Origin: an uncultured bacterium
Lineage (GTDB): Bacteria; Bacillota; Bacilli; Lactobacillales; Lactobacillaceae
Direction: 5' to 3'
Assembly: GCA_905214545.1 (NCBI GenBank)
Contig: CAJMMO010000003.1
Span: 1-64,000 of the forward strand
DNA length: 64,000 nucleotides
Part shown: positions 16,336 through 23,860 of the stretch, piece by piece
Layout of the letters: every line of letters starts with the position of its first letter
Position numbering within the stretch: position 1 is the stretch's first letter
Notes under the pieces: model-generated
Seen by the model: only the letters and a program-made list of their open reading frames with translations
The model's database searches: none
What the model was told of the DNA's origin: nothing
Translations under genes and position numbers: made by a program

Positions 16336-17452
16336 TTATTCTGGATTCTCTTGGCTCAAACGCCACTGCAGGTAAGCGTTGATGAAGTCATCAAGCTTGC
16401 CGTCCATCACGCCGTTCACATCGGCCGTTTCAAAATTGGTGCGGTGGTCTTTGACCATGCTGTAGGGGTGAAAGACGTAGGACCGGATCTGGGAACCCCA
16501 GCCGATCTCTTTTTGCTCGCCCTTCAGCTTAGCCTTTTCTTCCCGCTTCTTGCGCAGCTCTAATTGGAAGAGCTTGGCGCGTAACGCATTCATCGCGGTC
16601 TGCCGGTTTTGCAGCTGCGAGCGTTGTGCCTGCGAGGTCGTGACGATCCCCGTCGGCAGGTGCGTGATGCGGACCGCACTAGAAGTCTTGTTGATGTGCT
16701 GGCCGCCGGCGCCCGAGGACCGGTAGACGTCGATTCTGAGTTCTTTAGGGTTGATGTCGACTTCGATCGAATCGTCGATTTCCGGCACGACTTCGACTGA
16801 GGCAAATGACGTGTGCCGGCGTTTTGCCGCGTCGAACGGCGAGATGCGGACTAAGCGGTGCACGCCGTTTTCGCTTTTTAAAAGGCCGTAGGCGTGCGGA
16901 CCCGCGACGCGGACCGCTACGCTCTTTAAGCCCGCTTCGTCGCCCGGCTCAAAGTCGTTGACCTCAAACTGCAGGCCGTGGCTTTCGGCCCAGCGCTGGT
17001 ACATCCTGAGCAGCATCTGGCCCCAGTCCATGGCTTCCGTCCCGCCTGCGCCGGGGTGAATTTCCAGCAAGGCGTTATGGTTGTCGTACGGCCCGGACAA
17101 AAGCAGGTCGCGCTCGTACTCGCTGAACTCTGCTTCCAGCTTGGTCAGCTGGTCTTCGAGCTCTCTTTGCAAGTCCGGGTCTGGTTCAGCCTTGACCAGC
17201 TCCAGGCCTGTTTCTTCGTCAGAATAGGCCGCACTTAACTGTTTAAACTTGTCGCGTTTTTCGCGCAACGCGTTCGTTTCGCTGATCAGCTTTTGGGCCT
17301 GTTCCTGGTCATCCCAAAAGCCGGGTTCGGCCATCTTGGCCTCGTTTAAGCCGATGCTTTCGCTTAAAGAATCGAAGTCAAAGAGACCTCCTGAAGTGGG
17401 CCAGCTTAGGGGCGAGCTGGTCAAGCTTCGTTTGCAATTCGCTGATTTCCAT
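16336..17452 (-). CDS. prfB: Peptide chain release factor 2 (programmed +1 frameshift)
   Basis: RF2 recognises UAA and UGA. Translation starts at the ATG at 17452 and reads 24 codons to CTT, meets TGA at 17380-17378, and continues in the +1 frame (17378 onward: DFDSLSESIGL). Joined this gives about 371 aa, the family's normal length. The GGQ motif that triggers hydrolysis is in SSGAGGQHINKTSSAVRI, and the stop-recognition region lies before it. The internal Shine-Dalgarno AGGAGG, 3 bases before CTT-TGA, is the classical RF2 autoregulatory signal. Upstream is secA; downstream a small membrane gene and hprK. Confidence 0.97.
17378..17392 (-). other. prfB recoding site
   Basis: Minus strand AGGAGG, three bases, CTT, TGA: the Shine-Dalgarno-stimulated CTT-TGA slippery site of RF2. 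Low RF2 makes the ribosome slip +1 and complete the protein. Confidence 0.95.
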
Positions 17453-17464
17453 TTTTTCTCCTTA

Positions 17465-17492
17465 AAACAAAAAAGGGCGTGACGCCCTTTTT
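17465..17492 (-). terminator. Terminator of secA
   Basis: AAAAAGGGCG/CGCCCTTTTT hairpin between the secA stop and the prfB start, with a T tract on the minus strand. Confidence 0.85.
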
Positions 17493-17499
17493 ATCTTGC

Positions 17500-19893
17500 T
17501 TAACGTTGCATATTTTGTCTGATTTGCGCCTTCATGAACAGCCGGGTCGCGTCGAACTCGATGTTGCTGATCATTTCTTCAAACATGCGGTAGCCGGATT
17601 CCTGGTATTCAACTAACGGGTTCATCTGGCCGTAGCCGCGCAGGCCGATTGACTGGCGCAATTGGTCCATGGCGTCGATGTGGTCGGTCCAGCGGTCGTC
17701 GACGACCCGCAAGATGACAACCTTTTCAAATTCCAGCATCTGCGAAGGATCGCTCAGCATGTCGGCTTTTTCTTGGTAATTGTCCTCAGCCAGCTTGTAG
17801 AGGCGCTCTTTCAGCTGGTCTGCAGTCCAATCCTTCCACTTGATCGAGTCGGTGGTTTCTTCGTCGGTCAGGCTGGAAGCAATAAAGTCGCGGATCTGGC
17901 CGTTGCGCCAGTCCTTTTTATCGCCCTGGGTAAACATGTCGATCTGGTGGGAAATGGTGCGCTTGATCATCGGCATCAAGACGTCCTTCAAGGAGTCTTC
18001 TTCTTCGATGACCTGCATTCTTTCGCCGTAAATGATCTCACGCTGGGTCCGCATCACGTCGTCGTATTGCAGGGTCTGCTTTCTGGTGTCGTAGTTGTTG
18101 CCTTCGACACGCTTTTGCGCTGCTTCAACCTGCTTAGTGATCATGCGGCTTTCGATGACCTTGTCATCGTCGTTGTCGGAGATTCTGTCCAAAAAGGCCT
18201 TGATGCGGTCAGAACCAAAGCGTTTCATCAAGTCGTCTTCCAAGGACAGGTAAAAACGCGTAACGCCAGGGTCACCCTGCCGGCCGGAACGGCCGCGCAG
18301 CTGGTTGTCGATTCTGCGCGACTCGTGCCGCTCAGTACCGATTACGGCTAAGCCGCCCAGGTCTTTGACGCCAGGCCCAAGTTTGATGTCGGTCCCACGA
18401 CCGGCCATGTTGGTCGCAATCGTAACGGCACCGCGCTGGCCGGCGTTCATGATGATCTGCGCTTCCTTAGCGTGGTTTTTGGCGTTCAGCACGGCGTGCG
18501 GAATGCCGGCTTGGTCTAACAGTTTGCTCAGACGTTCGGATGATTCGATCGCAACCGTACCGACCAGGACCGGCTGGCCCTTCTTGTGGCGGGCAGCGAT
18601 GTCGCGGACAACCGCGTTGAACTTCGAAGTCAGCGTCGGGTACAGGATGTCCGGCAGGTCTTTTCTGATGACCGGCTTGTTGGTCGGGATCGTGATAACC
18701 TGCATGTTGTAGATTTCACGGAATTCTTCTTCTTCGGTCTTGGCCGTACCAGTCATCCCGGACAGCTTTTTATACATTCTGAAGAAGTTCTGGTAGGTAA
18801 TCGTCGCTTGGGTCTTTGATTCTTCCTGAATCTTGACGCCTTCCTTGGCTTCGATCGCCTGGTGCAGACCGTCTGAGTAGCGGCGGCCTTGCATGACACG
18901 GCCGGTGAAGGAGTCGACGATTAAAACTTCGCCGTTAGTGACCACGTAGTCGATGTCCTTGAGCATGATGTAGTTGGCACGCAGGGCTTGGTCGATGTGG
19001 TGAACTAAAACTTGGTTTTCAATGTCGTACAGGTTCTTCAGGCCAAAGTGCTTGCAGGCCTTTTCAATACCTTGGTTAGTCAGAGAAATGGTCTTGGTCG
19101 GCCAGTCGATCTTGTAGTCGCCGTGGTCTTGGTCGTCGTCATCGTCTGACTTGTCTTCTTGCAAAGTCTTGACGAAGCGGTCGGCCCGGATGTATTCGCT
19201 GTTGGCTTGTTCAGCTTGGCCAGAAATGATCAAAGGCGTTCTGGCTTCGTCGATCAGGATGGAGTCGACCTCGTCGATGATGGCATAGTTTAAAGGACGC
19301 TGAACCATCTGTTCTTTGTAGACAACCATGTTGTCACGCAGGTAGTCAAAGCCCAGCTCGGCGTTAGTGGAGTAAGTGACGTCGCAGGCGTAAGCTTCCC
19401 GCTTTTGGTCTGAGCTCATGTTGTTCAAGTTCAAGCCGACGGTCAGGCCCAGCCACTTGTACAGCTGGCCCATTTCGCTTTCGTCACGGCTGGACAGGTA
19501 TTCGTTAACAGTAACAACGTGTACGCCCTTGCCGGTTAAAGCGTTCAGGTAAACAGGCATCGTCGCGGTCAAGGTCTTGCCTTCACCGGTCATCATTTCA
19601 GCGATGTTGCCGAAGTGCAGCGCGATCCCGCCGATGATCTGAACGTGGAAAGGATACAGGCCCAAGACCCGCTTGGCACCTTCTCTGGCTACCGCAAAAG
19701 CTTCCGGCAGCAGGTCGTCCAGCTTGGCGCCGTCTTCAAGGCGTTTTCTAAAAGCCGGGGTCTTAGCTTGCAGTTCGGCATCGGACAGGCCGGCCATTTC
19801 GTCGGCATAGCCTTCGACCTTGTCCGCAAGTCTCTCAAATTTTCTAAGATCACGTTTATCGTTGTCGTATAAACGTTTAAGAATATTTGTCAT
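17500..19893 (-). CDS. secA: Preprotein translocase ATPase SecA
   Basis: Motor ATPase that drives preproteins through SecYEG. The 797 residues show Walker A MMTGEGKTLTATMP, the DEVDSILIDEARTPLIISG DEAD-type box, GTATNMAGRGTDIKLG and the QLRGRSGRQGDPG motif VI. It ends at IEFDATRLFMKAQIRQNMQR with no C-terminal zinc-binding CXCX8C(H/C) tail. The start is at 19893. The promoter region carries a perfect inverted repeat (see separate entry). Confidence 0.97.
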   Translation of the reverse strand: MTNILKRLYDNDKRDLRKFERLADKVEGYADEMAGLSDAELQAKTPAFRKRLEDGAKLDDLLPEAFAVAREGAKRVLGLYPFHVQIIGGIALHFGNIAEMMTGEGKTLTATMPVYLNALTGKGVHVVTVNEYLSSRDESEMGQLYKWLGLTVGLNLNNMSSDQKREAYACDVTYSTNAELGFDYLRDNMVVYKEQMVQRPLNYAIIDEVDSILIDEARTPLIISGQAEQANSEYIRADRFVKTLQEDKSDDDDDQDHGDYKIDWPTKTISLTNQGIEKACKHFGLKNLYDIENQVLVHHIDQALRANYIMLKDIDYVVTNGEVLIVDSFTGRVMQGRRYSDGLHQAIEAKEGVKIQEESKTQATITYQNFFRMYKKLSGMTGTAKTEEEEFREIYNMQVITIPTNKPVIRKDLPDILYPTLTSKFNAVVRDIAARHKKGQPVLVGTVAIESSERLSKLLDQAGIPHAVLNAKNHAKEAQIIMNAGQRGAVTIATNMAGRGTDIKLGPGVKDLGGLAVIGTERHESRRIDNQLRGRSGRQGDPGVTRFYLSLEDDLMKRFGSDRIKAFLDRISDNDDDKVIESRMITKQVEAAQKRVEGNNYDTRKQTLQYDDVMRTQREIIYGERMQVIEEEDSLKDVLMPMIKRTISHQIDMFTQGDKKDWRNGQIRDFIASSLTDEETTDSIKWKDWTADQLKERLYKLAEDNYQEKADMLSDPSQMLEFEKVVILRVVDDRWTDHIDAMDQLRQSIGLRGYGQMNPLVEYQESGYRMFEEMISNIEFDATRLFMKAQIRQNMQR

Positions 19894-19942
19894 TAAATCG
19901 TCCTTATTTTTGTAAATTATGCGTCATTATCCAAAGATACTA

Positions 19943-19980
19943 GATAATTTTAACATGATTATAAGATAAGTAAAATTATC
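19943..19980 (-). repeat. Perfect inverted repeat in the secA promoter region
   Basis: GATAATTTTA (19943-19952) and TAAAATTATC (19971-19980) are exact reverse complements separated by 18 bases, including a TATAAT on the minus strand. It is about 50 bases upstream of secA. It may be an operator, or an AT-rich coincidence; no known regulator is recognised. Confidence 0.5.
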
Positions 19981-19984
19981 AAAC

Positions 19985-20015
19985 CACAAAAAAACAGCCC
20001 CGCCGGGGGCTGTTT
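19985..20015 (-). terminator. Terminator of hpf
   Basis: Stem AAACAGCCCC/GGGGCTGTTT with a 4-base loop and a T run on the minus strand. Confidence 0.88.
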
Positions 20016-20033
20016 CAGAGCCATCTTCGACTC

Positions 20034-20579
20034 TTATTCGTTGGTTTCGATCAGGCCGTAGCGACCGTCATTTCTGCGGTAAACAATGCTGGTACCGTTA
20101 GTGTCAGCATCTTCGAAGATAAAGAAGTCGTGTTCCAGCATGTCCATTTGCAGGATGGCTTCTTCAGGGCTCATCGGCTTCAAGTCAAATTGCTTGTTCT
20201 TAACGATGTCAAAGGCTTTTGGCTTTTCTTGTTCTTCTTGTTGGTCTTCGTAGAACATTTCCTTCAAGCCTCTGGCTCTGCTGTGGCGGTTAGCCTTGGT
20301 CTTGTACTTTCTGATTTGACGTTCCAGTTTTTCTGAAACAAAGTCAATGCTTTGGTACATGTCGCCGGTAGTGTCTTCAGCTCTCAGCAGCAAGAATGGC
20401 AGTGGAATAGTTACTTCTACCTTGCCAGTGTGGTCAGGGTAAACTTTTAAGTTGACGTGAGCGATCACATCTTGGTCCAGGTCAAAATACTTTTCGAGCT
20501 TCTTCAGTCTTTTTTCGACGTAGTCACGTAAAGCATCGGTAACTTCGATATTTTCGCCACGAACATTAAACTTTAACAT
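20034..20579 (-). CDS. hpf: Ribosome hibernation promoting factor, long form
   Basis: Binds the 30S decoding centre and dimerises ribosomes into inactive 100S particles in stationary phase. The 181 residues have the N-terminal HPF/YfiA fold (about 1-100: MLKFNVRGENIEVTDALRDYVEKRLKKLEKYF) and the C-terminal dimerisation domain (about 125-180: MSPEEAILQMDMLEHDFFIFEDADTNGTSIVYRRNDGRYGLI), so it is the long form. Strong Shine-Dalgarno-like GAGGAAGGGAG upstream. Its promoter has a cre-like site, suggesting CcpA control. It lies just after comFA, where comFC would normally be. Confidence 0.97.
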   Translation of the reverse strand: MLKFNVRGENIEVTDALRDYVEKRLKKLEKYFDLDQDVIAHVNLKVYPDHTGKVEVTIPLPFLLLRAEDTTGDMYQSIDFVSEKLERQIRKYKTKANRHSRARGLKEMFYEDQQEEQEKPKAFDIVKNKQFDLKPMSPEEAILQMDMLEHDFFIFEDADTNGTSIVYRRNDGRYGLIETNE

Positions 20580-20611
20580 AAGAGATTCTCCCTTCCTCTT
20601 TTCTTAATTCC

Positions 20612-20639
20612 ATTATACCAAAAATGTAAGCGCTTTGAA
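20612..20639 (-). promoter_or_regulatory. hpf promoter
   Basis: TTCAAA (20639-20634), a 16-base spacer and a perfect TATAAT (20617-20612) on the minus strand. Confidence 0.7.
20625..20638 (-). promoter_or_regulatory. cre-like site in the hpf promoter
   Basis: TGTAAGCGCTTTGA fits the CcpA site TGWAANCGNTNWCA at all but one position (G instead of C at 13). It covers the -35 and spacer, a position for repression. Confidence 0.55.
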
Positions 20640-20649
20640 CGGCGAATGC

Positions 20650-21885
20650 TCATCTATTCATATATTTTATTTGCGCCAGCGCCTGCCGCATTTCCCTGCT
20701 GTAGATGTGGTAGCAAAACAGCACCAGCCCGTCGGGGTCGGCGGCGCTGCGCCCGACTCGGCCTGCGATCTGCACCAGCGTGCTGGTCAAAAAAATCGGC
20801 GCTTCGGCCTGCCAGACGACCGCCCAGACGCCGGGAAAAGTGACCCCGCGCTCTAGGATCGTCGTGGTCACCAGCAAGTCGAGCTCCCCTGCCCGAAAGG
20901 CCTTGATCTTGGCTAGCCGCTGCCAGTCGTTGGCGTGGACCGCTTCAATGCGTTTCTCCGGCCAGATTTTTTTAAAAAGGTGGTAAAAAACAGGCAGCTG
21001 GCGCAAGTCGGGCACAAAAAACAAGAGCTGGTGGCCGCTGGCCAGCCCCCGGTCCATCTGTTTTTGGACTTTGTCCGGCAGCGGCCGGTGCAGCTGCCTG
21101 CTCGTCAAATAGCAGCAGACAGGTTCTGGCAGCAGGTGCCCGTGGTAGCGGCGTTTTAAACAGGAATAGTCAAGCTGGCCCCGCCTAGCCTTTTTTAATA
21201 AGTCGTCCGCCGGCGTGGCCGTCAGGTAGACCGTGACGCCCTGCGGCTTGACGCTGCAAGCCGCGGCGTAGCTTAAAACAGCGTTGCCGCGAAAAGGAAA
21301 GGCGTCTACTTCGTCCAAGATTAAGAGGTCGAAAGCGTGATAAAATTTAAGCAGCTGGTGGGTCGTTGCGATGACCAGCTGTTCATTGCCGACCGGCCTG
21401 GTCTTGCCGTGGTAGCAGCCCGCCTGCACGCTAAACGCAGCCTGCAGCCTGGGAAACAATTCATTGACGACGTCGATGCGCGGCGCCGCCACTGCGACCC
21501 GGCCGCCTTGGGCCAGGCAGGCCGCAATCACGGCAAATGTGATCTCGGTCTTCCCGGCCCCCGTCACCGCGTGGACCAGCCAGCTGCGGCCTTGGCGCCA
21601 GCTGGCGACCAGTTCGCCGCTGACAGCTTTTTGCAAGTCCGTCAGCTGCCCCGTCCAAGCCAAGACCTTTTTCTTTTTGGGAAAAGACAGAGTGTTTTCA
21701 TTGCGGACCAGCTGCAGCCCCGCTGTGACCGGCCCCAGGCTGGCGCAGCCGGGACAAGCGCCCTGTTCCAGCTTTGTCTGACAGCGCTGGCAGCGGCCGT
21801 TTTTGACCGCCGGCAGCACAGTCAAACCCGTCGGGGCCGCCGCCACTACCCACTGGCGGCCCGGCTGGTCGAAGTTAATCGTCAT
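20650..21885 (-). CDS. comFA: ComFA-like late competence DNA helicase
   Basis: ComFA is the membrane-associated ATPase that helps pull single-stranded DNA into competent cells. The 411 residues include an N-terminal CxxC...CxxC zinc motif (CQRCQTKLEQGACPGC), Walker A TGAGKTEITF, a DEVD box (LDEVDAFPF), TATPADD motif III, and VQIAGRVGRSAADPDG motif VI. Length matches ComFA (about 420). Start at 21885 with GGGAGG upstream. The usual partner comFC is absent: 70 bases downstream, after the hpf promoter, comes hpf. Confidence 0.9.
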   Translation of the reverse strand: MTINFDQPGRQWVVAAAPTGLTVLPAVKNGRCQRCQTKLEQGACPGCASLGPVTAGLQLVRNENTLSFPKKKKVLAWTGQLTDLQKAVSGELVASWRQGRSWLVHAVTGAGKTEITFAVIAACLAQGGRVAVAAPRIDVVNELFPRLQAAFSVQAGCYHGKTRPVGNEQLVIATTHQLLKFYHAFDLLILDEVDAFPFRGNAVLSYAAACSVKPQGVTVYLTATPADDLLKKARRGQLDYSCLKRRYHGHLLPEPVCCYLTSRQLHRPLPDKVQKQMDRGLASGHQLLFFVPDLRQLPVFYHLFKKIWPEKRIEAVHANDWQRLAKIKAFRAGELDLLVTTTILERGVTFPGVWAVVWQAEAPIFLTSTLVQIAGRVGRSAADPDGLVLFCYHIYSREMRQALAQIKYMNR

Positions 21886-21931
21886 CGCGCATCCCTCCCA
21901 CCTTAATTACGCAGTTAAAGGATTGATTTTT

Positions 21932-22576
21932 TTGCCAGAACAAATAAAAAGCTACCGGACTATTGCCAAGCCCGGCAGCAACGAAATCGTCATCAAAAAA
22001 AGCCGCTTTATCGCCAGCATGCAGCGCTGCAGCAGCGCAGAAGAAGCCGAGCAATTTATAGCAGACATTAAAAAGAAGTACCGCGACGCCACCCACAACA
22101 CCTTTGCCTACCGGGTCGGCCAGCTGGAAAAAGCCAGCGACAACGGCGAACCGCAAGGCACGGCCGGCGTGCCCGAGCTGACCAGCCTGCGGCTGATGAA
22201 GCTGGACCAGGTTGTCGTCGATGTCACCCGCTACTTTGGCGGCATCAAGCTGGGCGCCGGCGGGCTGGTGCGGGCCTACGCCAACTCCGCCACGGCCTGT
22301 GCCGAAAAGCTGGGGGTTGTCGTCTGCTGCCCGCAGGTCAAGCTGGCTTTTGCCTGCAACTACCACCAGTTAGGGCTCGTGCAAAACTACCTGCGCCAAA
22401 ACGAAATTGAGGTCGCAGATACAGCCTACGGCACCGACGTGGCCTGGCAGATCTGGCTGGACGACAATGACAGCCTTTTGCAAAAAACAGAGACGGACTT
22501 AAGCAACCTGCTGTCTGAGCAAGTTTGCCTAAAAGAAGTCGGCCGAGACTTCCGCGAAATCCCCGTTGCCAAGTAA
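21932..22576 (+). CDS. YigZ/IMPACT-family (UPF0029) protein
   Basis: Protein of about 214 aa with the UPF0029/IMPACT N-terminal domain (KKSRFIASMQRCSSAEEAEQFIADIKKKYRDATHNTFAYRVG, GTAGVPELT, DVTRYFGGIKLGAGGLVRAYANS) and a C-terminal DUF1949 ferredoxin-like domain. Eukaryotic IMPACT affects translation-stress signalling; bacterial YigZ is structurally known but its role is unclear. I start at TTG 21932 (LPEQIKSYRTI) with AAAGGA ahead; a longer frame through the comFA promoter region is not family-like. Divergent from comFA. Confidence 0.88.
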   Translation: MPEQIKSYRTIAKPGSNEIVIKKSRFIASMQRCSSAEEAEQFIADIKKKYRDATHNTFAYRVGQLEKASDNGEPQGTAGVPELTSLRLMKLDQVVVDVTRYFGGIKLGAGGLVRAYANSATACAEKLGVVVCCPQVKLAFACNYHQLGLVQNYLRQNEIEVADTAYGTDVAWQIWLDDNDSLLQKTETDLSNLLSEQVCLKEVGRDFREIPVAK

Positions 22577-22613
22577 AAAAAATAAGCCCACGGCTTGTGA
22601 GCTTATTTTTTTT
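22576..22613. terminator. Bidirectional terminator between yigZ and tagO
   Basis: Stem AAAAATAAGC/GCTTATTTTT with A and T runs on either side. The tagO stop codon lies inside the right arm. Confidence 0.8.
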
Positions 22614-23769
22614 GCTTATTTTTTTCATTTTTATCCTGCAGCTCTTCGGGCTTGTCTTGGCCTAAGTGCCAGACGTGCACCTCGGGGTCGCTGCGCTGGG
22701 TATGGTGGATGATCTTTTCAAAAAAGTGGAGCAGCGGCTTGTACTTTTCGCCCAATAAACCGATGGATTCCACAAACAGCTCTAAGGCAAACAGCAAGGA
22801 CAAGATCAGCGGCCAGGTGCCCCAAGCCGGCGACAGCAGAAACAGCAAGGCCACAAATGAGAAGATCAGGGACAGGCCGTACATCGCCAGCACGGTCTGT
22901 CTGTGGGTCAGGCCCATGGCCATCAGCTGGTGGTGCAGGTGGTGCTTGTCGGCCTGGGCGATCGGGTGGTGGTTCAGCTTGCGCCGGATCATCGCGTAGA
23001 TCGTGTCAGTGATTGGCACGCCCAAGATGATGATCGGGACCAGCAAGGAGATGAAGGTGACGTTTTTCAGCCCCTTGAGCGACAAAACCGAGATCATAAA
23101 GCCGATGTAGAGCGCGCCGGTGTCGCCTAAAAAGATCTTGGCCGGGTGGAAGTTGTAAGGCAAAAAGCCCAGCAGACAAGCCGCCAGCAGCAGGCAAGAA
23201 ATCGGCACGTATAAGTTGTGGGTATGCAGGAAGAAGTAGCCGACGATCCCCATCGTGGTCAAGGAGATCATTGAAACCCCGGTGGCCAGGCCGTCCAAAC
23301 CGTCGATCAGGTTGACGGCGTTAGTCAGCGCCAGGATCCAAAAGATGGTGATCGGCAGGCTCCACCAGCCCAGGTAGAACTTGCCGATAAAAGGCAGGCT
23401 GACTTCGTTCATCCTGATGCCGGCCAAGAAGTAGACGATCAAGGCCGCAATAAAGATCCCCAGCATTTTTTGGCGGGGCTTGAGCTCTAAGATGTCGTCG
23501 GTCAGACCGGTCAGCACAATCGCCGAGCTGGCGAGCAGGAGCGCGAACAGCTCGTGGGTTGGAAACTGGTTGCGCAGCAAAATAAAGCAGCCGATGTTGT
23601 AGCTGACAAAAATCCCCAGGCCGCCAATGGTCGGCATGGGCTTTTTATTGACGCGGCGGGCGTTGGGGTCGTCGACGGCCCCCAGCACAAAGGCCAGACG
23701 TCTGATAAACGGCGTTAAGATGGCCGAAATCAAGACCGCTAAAAATAAATAGACAAAAATTCTGAACAT
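22603..23769 (-). CDS. tagO: Undecaprenyl-phosphate GlcNAc-1-phosphate transferase TagO
   Basis: MraY/WecA-family membrane enzyme that loads GlcNAc-1-phosphate onto undecaprenyl phosphate, the first step of wall teichoic acid synthesis. The 388 residues have about ten membrane helices and the family motifs: DDPNARRVNKKPMPTIGGLG, LTDDILELKPRQKML, NAVNLIDGLDGLATG, FLGDTGALYIGF and HHLHHQLMAMG. The C-terminal 40 residues are a charged cytoplasmic tail. Start at 23769; the Shine-Dalgarno is a distant AAAGGGA. Monocistronic. Confidence 0.93.
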   Translation of the reverse strand: MFRIFVYLFLAVLISAILTPFIRRLAFVLGAVDDPNARRVNKKPMPTIGGLGIFVSYNIGCFILLRNQFPTHELFALLLASSAIVLTGLTDDILELKPRQKMLGIFIAALIVYFLAGIRMNEVSLPFIGKFYLGWWSLPITIFWILALTNAVNLIDGLDGLATGVSMISLTTMGIVGYFFLHTHNLYVPISCLLLAACLLGFLPYNFHPAKIFLGDTGALYIGFMISVLSLKGLKNVTFISLLVPIIILGVPITDTIYAMIRRKLNHHPIAQADKHHLHHQLMAMGLTHRQTVLAMYGLSLIFSFVALLFLLSPAWGTWPLILSLLFALELFVESIGLLGEKYKPLLHFFEKIIHHTQRSDPEVHVWHLGQDKPEELQDKNEKNKQKK

Positions 23770-23833
23770 AAATCTGCAATTCCCTTTTCTTCGGTCTAAT
23801 TATACAGGTCGGCGCTTTATCTTACAAACCGCA

Positions 23834-23858
23834 AAAAACCGGCTAAAATAGCCGGTTT
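23834..23858 (-). terminator. Terminator of rny
   Basis: AAAACCGGCT/AGCCGGTTTT with a 5-base loop and a T run on the minus strand. Confidence 0.88.
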
Positions 23859-23860
23859 TC

